Below are positions 57,050 to 64,000 of a stretch of 64,000 nucleotides of DNA, one piece after another. The position numbers were made by a program, and so were the translations under genes. The notes beneath the pieces were generated by a model that saw nothing but the letters and a program-made list of their open reading frames with translations, was not told the origin of the DNA and did no database searches. The stretch lies in the NCBI GenBank assembly GCA_023053575.1, contig JAKZAP010000013.1, forward strand, positions 22,003,070 to 22,067,069, read 5' to 3'. The number at the start of each line of letters is the position of its first letter. Position 1 is the first letter of the stretch. Source of the DNA: Branchinecta lynchi (Eukaryota; Arthropoda; Branchiopoda; Anostraca; Branchinectidae).

Positions 57050-57089
57050 TGTCGCATTTTCAGTCCAAAAGCTGAATTCGGACACGCTC

Positions 57090-57650
57090 AAAATAACAAA
57101 GCTCAGAAACGAATTATCGGACATCTATTCAACTTCAAATAAAGCTCTAACTCATGACAAATTTTCAAGTTTCAGCCGGATTCCGGGCGAACTATGCGTC
57201 CGGGTAAAAAACGATTGTCATATACGGATTAAGGATCTCTTCTTACCCCTAAATCGGAATCTAATTAACTACAACTAAGACTTTTGTTTTTAACAAAATA
57301 TCCGGACTTGGCCGGATTCCGGGCAAACTACTTGTCTGATGACAAAATGGTTTTCACCATCGTGTTCAGCATGTCTTCTTAACTCATAATCGACTATCAC
57401 ATTAGGTGTTCAAAATATTTTGCTTGCCCCTAAATTTAAATCCCCACCCCTAAATGTAGGGCTACAGAGCCCATCCCATCAACAAACTCGACCTTACTCT
57501 CGACCCAAAGAAACCTCACACCAAGTTTCATCAAAATATCTCGTTCACTTCGAGAGTTATCGTGCTTACAGACGGACGGACGGACAACTTTTGCGATGTC
57601 ATTAGGCTGTCATTAGGTATCCTTCCACTTGCGTTTTAGGATCCCAAAAA
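57090..57650 (-). repeat. GGATCC-family repeat, proximal part, split by Harbinger
   Basis: Resumes with 'AAAATAACAAAGCTCAGAAACG', then units CCGGATTCCGGGCGAAC and CCGGATTCCGGGCAAAC, the GACGGACGGACGGACAAC block, and the end 'GCGTTTTAGGATCCCAAAAA'. It is the other half of 44737-45029. Confidence 0.8.
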
Positions 57651-58111
57651 CATGGTTAGGCAGGAAAAGTCTGAAGTTACGAAAAGTGCCAATTCTGGCA
57701 ACGCCGTCGACTTATTTTGTTTTCAATAGACTTAGAGCTTTTCGTAGCTATTTCGAGACAGATCGCAATGCGCAAGAAGACTGACAATCGTGCGGACAGA
57801 TGATCATGGCTTTTCTGCCTGATGGCAGTATTTGCAGCATCATCATTACGCCCGGTTAGGAAAGGTGAAAAAGTCTCAACTTTGTTCTCTTTATGCGAAG
57901 TTGTCCTACGCGGAAGAAGTAGACGATAAACAATGATTCATTCATGATTTGTTTTGTTTCTGTCTAGTAAAAGTTCCCCATCCAGATCATTAGCTATCTA
58001 GCCCCATGGATATTCTGACATTGTACTCTATGTGATTTGTCCCAAGAATCTCATGAACAAATCCTTTCGTGAAGGTGAGACACCAGACAGGGATTAAAGA
58101 CCATCCTAGAA
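57651..58111. other. No gene recognised
   Basis: Short frames, no element ends. Confidence 0.4.
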
Positions 58112-58221
58112 TCAGGGGCTTCACAATGGGAGGGGGGACTCCCCTCCTAAAAGTCTTGAGAAAGTACTTTCTTTGGAGGAAGCCCTGAGAAAGTTCACTT
58201 GTTTTTCGGCGCGGAGTGCCG
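58112..58221. mobile_element. hAT-D left end, target of the LINE
   Basis: CAGGGGCTTCACAATGGGA and 'GTCTTGAGAAAGTACTTTC' match the end of the 37146-38557 copy in reverse orientation. The tandem array of the same family resumes on the far side of the LINE at about 60302, so the LINE inserted into this hAT-D copy. A matching terminal end further right was not found. Confidence 0.55.
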
Positions 58222-60278
58222 AAAACACCTTAAAATACCTTAAATACCTTAAATTGCAGCTTGGAGCAATTGAACTGTTGAAGGATTTTCCATCCTGTAG
58301 CATTGCTCATCGCTTCTTCGGAAATTGCCACGTGGATAACTTATGCTCTGGTCTGGGACTCCAGGGCATCCCATTCCAGTCTCCATGGCTTCTTGCTCCA
58401 CTCCCTGTCAAGGGAGACTTTGAACTCTTCGACGGTCTTGCTGGATACGGTGTCTTCGCTTAGGGAGTTCCACAGATCAACAACCCGGTTGGTAAGAAAA
58501 TGGTGGCGTTCCCTCTTCTGGGCGTTGAGCTTCGTGATTTTCATGGAATGACCTCTAGTTCGCTGTGCTGAATCGATGATGAAGAGGTCATGGATTGGAT
58601 TGTTTCTGATGAGTTTATAGGTGTGAATCATGTCTCCCCTTTTTCTTCTGTAGGTCATGCTGCATAGGTTCAGGGTTCGCAATCTCATCTGATAAGGAAG
58701 ATGTTGGCAGCCATCTACAATCTTAGTTGCTCTGCGCTGTACCTTTTCAATCATGTCCTTGTCTCCTTTGTAGAAGGGGGATGCAATAGACATGCCAGTT
58801 TCTAGCCTTGGCCTGACAAGGCCCTTATAGAGCTTAGTGATCGTTCTTGGGGATCTCGTAGTGAATGTTCGTTTGATTATCCCTAAAGCTCGATTCGCAC
58901 TAGCGACGATCTTTTCAGTGTGGCTGTGAAACTTTAGCTGGTGGTCAACTATTACTCCCAGGTCCCTTTCCTCTGTGACTGCGGCTAGGGCTTCTCTTTG
59001 GCTAGTGATTGGGTTTAGCATGGTATAGGTATGTTTTGTGTTCTTGTTGCCAAAGTGCATGACCTTACATTTGCTTGAGTTAAACTCCAGTAGCCATTGT
59101 TTCGCCCAGTCATTTAGCCTATCGAGGTCCACTTGGATTGAGTCAACCTCTCTTGACGATGATGCTGCTCCGATAAGCTTGGAGTCGTCTGCGTAGAGTG
59201 TGAGAAGGTTTCGAAGCAATTGAGGGGCATCATTGATATAGACGTTGAACAGTGTTGGCCCGAGCACAGTTCCCTGGGGAACTCCACTCAACACAGGTAC
59301 TGGTGATGAAAGTACACGGATTCCTTCATCGTTAGTGACAGCAACTCTTTGGATTCGTTCTGCTAGGAAGTCTGCGATCCATTCAATGATGTCCGGGTGG
59401 ATGTGACAGGCTTGGAGCTTTCTTTTCAACCTTAGGTGTGCGACTTTGTCGAATGCCTTCGCTTGATCTAACAGGATCACATCCACAGATATTCCCTTTT
59501 CAAGTAACTTGGTGACTTCCTCGTATGACTGTATGAGGTTTGAGTCCGTGGAATGGCAAGCTCGGAAACCATGTTGGTTTGGGGACATGATGTTGTTCTC
59601 CATCAGATGTTTGGTGATTGCATCATTTACAATTCCCTCGAGGATCTTCGAAGACACCGATGTTAGACTTATTGGCCTATAGTTTTCAGCTTTGTCTTTG
59701 GGGCCTTTTTTGTGTACCGGAATGACAGTAGCTTTCTTCCAGTCGGTGGGGACAACTTTTTCCTCTAACGATTTTCGGAAGATCAGCGTTAGAGGTAAGG
59801 ATATAGCTTCTGCGGTTTCCTTGAGTAGTCTGGGGTGAATACCGTCTGGTCCTTTCGACTTCGAGGGGTCAAGTTTTTTCAGTCTCTTTTGGACATCAGA
59901 TTGACAAATGACCACCATTGGCATAGGTACTTTGACTGGGTATTCTGGGGGTTCTGGGACGTTTGTACAGTTTTCTACAGTGTAAACTGAGGAATACTGT
60001 CTGTTTAGGGTTTCTGCTATCTCTCCATAGTCCGTGATCTTGCCAGATGCTGTAGTGAGGTAGGGGATAGAGTGTCGCCCAGGTTTCGCCGAGGATGCAT
60101 AGTTCCAGAACTTCTTTGGATTACTTTTGGTCTCTGCAGCGATATTATCTTCATGTTTTTTTACGGAATTTCGTGTCAGCTTCCTCAGTCTATTTCTTGC
60201 TCTTCTGAATTTTTGGAGTTGATCTTGGGAGTTTGTTTGCCTATATTTTGTCCAATATTTTCTCTTTCTATTCATTTC
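58222..60278 (-). mobile_element. CR1-like LINE, 5'-truncated, young copy
   Basis: The 3' end is a short tail of TTTAAGGTA-type units (about 58225-58262, read on minus), which LINEs of the CR1 group often have instead of poly-A. The 5' end breaks off in the coding region at about 60278; the endonuclease part is missing. At the 5' junction ATTCATTTCTCGTTTG occurs twice in tandem (60270-60285, 60286-60301). A target duplication flanking both ends is not evident. Confidence 0.75.
58341..60275 (-). CDS. LINE reverse transcriptase, C-terminal 644 codons, uninterrupted
   Basis: RNA-templated DNA polymerase of a non-LTR retrotransposon. Visible in order: 'SKGPDGIHPRLL' (about 139-151), 'NYRPISL' (198-204), 'QHGFR' (234-238), motif A 'LLDQAKAFDKV' with Asp270 (268-278), 'SGVPQGTVLGP' (330-340) and the catalytic YADD (361-364), followed by a long thumb region with 'ERDLGVIVD' and 'VQRRATKI'. 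The frame has no stop or shift, so the copy is recent. The first Met (60275) is internal to the original protein: an in-frame stop lies just upstream in flanking DNA, and the apurinic endonuclease domain that starts such proteins is absent. It therefore cannot support its own insertion. Family: the CR1 group is the best guess from the C-terminus and tail; Jockey-type relatives are an alternative. Confidence 0.88.
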   Translation of the reverse strand: MNRKRKYWTKYRQTNSQDQLQKFRRARNRLRKLTRNSVKKHEDNIAAETKSNPKKFWNYASSAKPGRHSIPYLTTASGKITDYGEIAETLNRQYSSVYTVENCTNVPEPPEYPVKVPMPMVVICQSDVQKRLKKLDPSKSKGPDGIHPRLLKETAEAISLPLTLIFRKSLEEKVVPTDWKKATVIPVHKKGPKDKAENYRPISLTSVSSKILEGIVNDAITKHLMENNIMSPNQHGFRACHSTDSNLIQSYEEVTKLLEKGISVDVILLDQAKAFDKVAHLRLKRKLQACHIHPDIIEWIADFLAERIQRVAVTNDEGIRVLSSPVPVLSGVPQGTVLGPTLFNVYINDAPQLLRNLLTLYADDSKLIGAASSSREVDSIQVDLDRLNDWAKQWLLEFNSSKCKVMHFGNKNTKHTYTMLNPITSQREALAAVTEERDLGVIVDHQLKFHSHTEKIVASANRALGIIKRTFTTRSPRTITKLYKGLVRPRLETGMSIASPFYKGDKDMIEKVQRRATKIVDGCQHLPYQMRLRTLNLCSMTYRRKRGDMIHTYKLIRNNPIHDLFIIDSAQRTRGHSMKITKLNAQKRERHHFLTNRVVDLWNSLSEDTVSSKTVEEFKVSLDREWSKKPWRLEWDALESQTRA

Positions 60279-60301
60279 TCGTTTGATTCATTTCTCGTTT
60301 G

Positions 60302-60800
60302 ACACAGAAGAACTAAACATTTTTATGCTTTTGTCAGTCATCGGTCGACTCGTCGGCACATCAGGTTCTTTTTATAAGCAAGAAATGAAATCCTACAAAT
60401 ATTTGTCAGGAAAATCAGTGAAGAAATCAAGTCCAGCAGGCTTTTGTCGTGCCTCGGTATTCTCGTCGGCACATCAGCAGATCAGGTATTATTTATACAC
60501 AACGAATCCAGAAGAAATGCGTCGGTTCACTCGTCAGCACATCAGGTTCTTTTTATGCGCAAGAATGGAGACCCTGCATACATTTGTTGGGCAAACCACT
60601 GAAGAAATAGAATTCTGCATGCTTTTGTTGTGCCTCAGTATTCTTGTCTGCACAGTCAATTCTTTTTATACAGAAGGAATCCAGAAGAAATAAATTTTGT
60701 ATGCTTGTTGTCTCTTCCCGCATTGTGTCTACTTATTATGTAGCCTAAGAAATCAAATTCTGTGAACTTTGTCGGGCGTACACAGGAAGCTTGAACCCTT
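60302..60800. repeat. Degenerate tandem array of the hAT-D type
   Basis: 'GCTTTTGTC', 'CGACTCGTCGGCACATCAGGTTC' and 'GAAGAAATCAAATTC'-like words recur about every 75-110 bases. They are the reverse complements of the array in 37560-38060. A plus-strand frame of 136 codons follows the units and is not a gene. Confidence 0.6.
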
Positions 60801-61690
60801 CTGCACTGCAAGTTCTGTACAATCTAGTCAAGCAAAACACAGAAAAAATCAAATGCTCGATTGGTTTACATCAAAGGAACAATCTCAACTGATGCATTAG
60901 CTTACAGTTAGTTTTACTCAAAATTTTGCCTGCACCAAATTTTTTAGTATTCTCTATTTTGAAGAATGGTGTATCATTTAGTTTTTGTTTTAGGATAGAA
61001 ATTCTTATGGTTTGAAACCCATTAAAAGCATGAAATTGCATGGTACTACAGCTAAATTTTTCTGGAAAAAAGGCAGACTTACAAAATTTTGCCTGCACTG
61101 CTTGGTTTAGCTTGTCTTAGTACAGTCGTAGGAAGCTTCACTTTTTAGCAAAAGTTAAATCAATCAATCAGTTTTATTCCAGTAAAAAATTACCATATCA
61201 TAAACAAAACAAAGAAACAGGGAAAAAAGAATGAAGACAAAAAAGAACGAACGCGGCAACAAGTGCAAATATCACATGAACAAAAAAAAAGCAAGAATAC
61301 CTAACTCGGCTCATACAACTTCTGCCAAATTGGCAGAGACAGGCGGAGCCATGGAGAACGAAGCACAAGGATGTATTCATTATCAGATTCAACTAAACGC
61401 TGTTTAAGCAGAGTTTTACACGATAGGTGAATGGATAAAATGAAAAGCCGAATGTGTGAACTTTAATATACAAAATTATACCAAAAGAATAATCTCAACT
61501 GATGCATTACAGTTAGTTTACACAAAATTTCGCCTGCGGCACATGTTGTAGCAGTCTTTATTTGGAAGAACAGTGTCTCATTTAGGATTGAAATCTGTGG
61601 GGGTCTGAAAAACATTAAAAGCTAGAACTTCTATGGCAGGTATAAATTTTTCAGGAAAAAAGGTAGATTAAAAAATTTCGCCTGTACGGC
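60801..61690. other. No gene; probable LINE 3' end and a local duplication
   Basis: 'CAATCAATCAGTTTTATTCC' at about 61158-61180, inverted, looks like a TGATTGATTG LINE tail with untranslated sequence up to about 61440 (minus). Segments at 60876-61100 and 61480-61690 are diverged direct copies ('AACAATCTCAACTGATGCATTA', 'AAAATTTTGCCTGCAC'). Confidence 0.45.
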
Positions 61691-61699
61691 TCGGGGGTA

Positions 61700-62880
61700 C
61701 GAATGGCCCTTGGCCCTTTGGCCAAGGGCCATATAGCGATTTTAGTTTCTGTCCATCGGTCTGGTCGGTGTGTCCAGGTTTTGCTAGTTCAGTCAATTCC
61801 ACATAGGCTAGGACGGTGAAACTTGGCAGGCATATCAGGGACCCCAAATGATTAAATTGGAAATAGTAACTTCCCCGATCCGAGCATCTAGCGGGGAGTG
61901 GAGGGAGGGGGAATCTGGAAAAATTAGTTAATTTTTACTTAAGACCGGGAGATATGATCTTAACGAAACTTGATATATATAATGACTTCGTGTCTCAGTC
62001 GTTCTGTTTTAAATCCGAAACGGATCCGGTGACATTGGGTGGATTTGGAGTGGGGGGGGGGGAAATCGTGGGAAACGCTCAGAGTGGAGTAAATTTCGAA
62101 TTTCTTGCGATCCTGCAAGTTCGGTACTTCCTGATGTGCTAGGACGATGAAACTTGGCAGGCATGTCAGGACCGGAGTAGATTGACTTGACGAAAGGATA
62201 GTCGTTTCCCCGATCCCTGGGGGGCATGGAGGGGGGGGGGGGTATCCGGAAAAGTGAGGAATTTTTAACTTACGAACGGATGATCGGACCTTAATGAAAC
62301 TTGATATATAGAGGACTTCATGTCTCAGACGCCCCATTTTAAAGCAGGACCGGATCCAGTGACATTGGGGGGAGTTGGAGGGGGGAATACCGGAAATCTT
62401 CGTTAACGCTTAGAGTGGAGGGTTTGGGATGAAACTTGGTGGGAAGAACAAGAACAAATCCTAGATACGAGAATGACATAAAAGGACCGAATCCGGTCAC
62501 TGTGGGGGAGTTGGGAGGGGGTCCTAATTTCTAGTGATCCCGCGAGTTCGATACTTCCTGATGTGCTAGGACAATAAGACTTGGCGGGATTGTCAGGGAA
62601 CCTAACAGACTGACTTGATAATGTAGTTTCCCCGATCCGACCATCGTGGGGGAGTGGAAGGCTGAAGAATCTGGAATCTAGTGGCAAGCTGAGCTATTGA
62701 ACGGGTAATCGGATTTAAATGAAACTTGATATTTAGAAACACCTCGTCCCTCAGACGTCCCATTTTAAATCCGGAGCGGATCCGGTGACATTGGGGGGGG
62801 GGGGGGGGGTTGGAGGGGTGAACTGAAGTCATTGAAAACGCTTAGAGTGGAGAAGTGGCAAAACTAGCACATTTTCGTGG
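61700..62880 (-). repeat. GC-rich tandem repeat family, long copy, reverse orientation
   Basis: The left border has 'GGCCATATAGCGATTTTAGTTTCTGTCC', the inverse of the right border at 53745-53780. The marks 'GAAACTTGGCAGGCAT', 'CTTCCTGATGTGCTAGGAC' and 'TCCGGTGACATTGGG' recur with spacings of about 330 and 430 bp. G-runs at about 62051, 62231 and 62797. Confidence 0.65.
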
Positions 62881-63160
62881 GCTAGTCAAGCAGTCAATTA
62901 CTTCACTGCTTGAAAATTTGCGCGATTTTCTTTTTCGCTTGTAAACTAAGCGGTTTTTTTTTGGGGGGGGGGGGGGGGTCCAAAACGTTAGCATCTATGA
63001 GTTCGGACAGTTTGTCTGTCCGTCTGTTACCTCGATAACTCTCAAAGGGGCTGAGATATTTTGTTGAAATTTGTGTATGAGGATGCGTTGCATCAAAGTA
63101 CAGGTGAAGTGAACGGGCAATCCTGTTCTATGGAAACTTGATGGCTGATGGGAGCAGATG
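62881..63160 (+). repeat. GGATCC-family repeat, 5' fragment
   Basis: After a G-run (about 62954-62970) come 'CCAAAACGTTAGCATCTATGA', 'GTCTGTCCGTCTGTTACC' and 'GATAACTCTCAAAGGGGCTG'. The inner CCGGAATCCGG units do not follow. Confidence 0.55.
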
Positions 63161-64000
63161 CCCTAAATTTGCTGCTTCTTTGTCCGACCGAAATCCGAAA
63201 TCAGAGTAACTTTGTGATATGCTTCGAAAACCAAACGGGTGCATGGGCGTTAGCAAGTGCTCGGATTCGACTGAAACTTGCCCCAGATGCTCAATTTATC
63301 CGCGTCCGAGAACAGTGTTGCGAGGAAGTTTGGAAATATTGTAGTACGAGTAGGGGCCGAACGGATAGAGTGATTGGGATAAAACTTGAAAGGAACAAAA
63401 CTCATGGGACCTGTAGACAAGTAATTTGAGGCCCAAACCGGATCTGACGTCCCTTGGGTGAAGGTGGGGCCGAGGAATACCAGGCCGGTAGGCCCAATGG
63501 AAATTTCTTGGAAATGCTCCGTTTGAGTGACGTAGATGCCAAATATGTGCCATGTGTGTGTCCGAACCTCTTCTTGCCATTATGCCCTGGACATTTTCTT
63601 AAAAACTTAGGGACCAAATCGGTTGAACGATTGAGATAAACTTGGCAATACTGCGCCCATGTGACCTAATTGTGTTATTCAGATATCCTTGCCTGACCCA
63701 ACCGCGGTGGGTCGAGTTGGTGGGGTATCACTGACGAGATTTTGAAACTCATAAGTCAGTGAATAAAGCGGACTATTTCCCGTATTGGTAAACAGCCAGA
63801 AACAACCCAAAAGGGCAGTTGTGGTTGGTTTACCGTCAAGGAACAGAAAGGAACGAAGAAGTGTTTGGTTAGGGCATTTTGGGATTTACTGAAGAGAAAA
63901 TTCCAGTCACCACAACAAAAACTGTCGCACTGACGAATAGTTCACAGATATGTACTGAATTTAACGACAAGATTTTTATCCATTCCGGATGTACCAACAA
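63161..64000. other. No gene recognised
   Basis: Diverged stretches such as 'GGATAGAGTGATTGGGATAAAACTTG' and 'GGTTGAACGATTGAGATAAACTTGG' resemble the GC-rich tandem family but are too decayed to delimit. Frames on both strands lack motifs. Confidence 0.35.

Larger units (their letters stand above)
45030..57089. mobile_element. PIF/Harbinger DNA transposon, 12,060 bp, two genes
   Basis: The termini GAGCGTGTCCGAATTCAG (45030-45047) and its exact inverse (57072-57089) are perfect 18-bp inverted repeats. AAA flanks both sides (45027-45029 and 57090-57092), the 3-bp duplication made by this superfamily. The element carries a DDE transposase gene on plus and a Myb/SANT-like gene on minus, convergent, the standard gene pair of Harbinger elements. 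Removing the element and one AAA gives 'CTGACAAAATAACAAAGCTC', which aligns over all 20 positions with 'CCGACGAAAAAAGAAAGCTC' in the GGATCC-family copy at about 48191-48210. Both introns are swollen by other repeats, which explains the unusual length. Both reading frames are open and splice signals are intact, so it may still be, or recently was, able to move (inference). Confidence 0.93.

Overview
This is animal (metazoan) nuclear DNA, most likely from an invertebrate. No bacterial operons, rRNA genes or CRISPR arrays are visible. The evidence for an animal is a split mitochondrial-carrier gene of the SLC25A51 type with GT..AG introns, a two-gene PIF/Harbinger transposon with spliced genes, CR1-like LINE fragments and very many short inverted-repeat transposons. 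The species cannot be named from the sequence.

Only one ordinary host gene is convincing: an SLC25A51/52-like mitochondrial NAD+ carrier on the minus strand (31371-35939; two coding exons, 307 aa). A decayed THAP zinc-finger reading frame sits at 3.0-3.75 kb (minus). Almost everything else that can be explained is mobile DNA.

The main object is a 12,060-bp PIF/Harbinger element at 45030-57089. It has perfect 18-bp terminal inverted repeats and a 3-bp target duplication (AAA). It carries two convergent spliced genes: a DDE transposase (plus strand, 45212-50084, 407 aa) and a Myb/SANT-like DNA-binding protein (minus strand, 51308-56946, 354 aa). It landed inside one copy of a dispersed repeat family, here called 'GGATCC', and another copy of that family in the window lets the empty site be rebuilt base for base.

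Layout: 1-1.9 kb, tandem array split by a hAT-like element; 1.9-3.8 kb, THAP remnant; 4.2-9 kb, MITEs, a LINE 3' end and a second hAT-A copy; 10-16.3 kb, two GGATCC-family repeats and a foldback; 18.5-24.6 kb, MITEs, an inverted repeat, a hAT element and a LINE end; 25.4-27.2 kb, a three-level nest of transposons and another hAT; 28.5-36 kb, MITEs and the carrier gene with a transposon-filled intron; 36.4-44.5 kb, hAT-D copies, a 254-bp-arm foldback, mariner-type MITEs and an element with inverted minisatellite ends; 45-57.1 kb, Harbinger; 58.2-60.3 kb, a LINE with an intact 644-codon reverse transcriptase frame; 61.7-64 kb, a GC-rich tandem repeat family.

The elements fall into three target-duplication classes: 8 bp (hAT-like), 3 bp (Harbinger-like) and TA (Tc1/mariner-like). 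Short elements with 3-bp duplications recur through the window, and one family shares its first eight terminal bases (GAGCGTGT) with the autonomous Harbinger element, which suggests but does not prove that it is or was their source of transposase. The 'GGATCC' family and the roughly 430-bp GC-rich tandem family could not be assigned to a known class.
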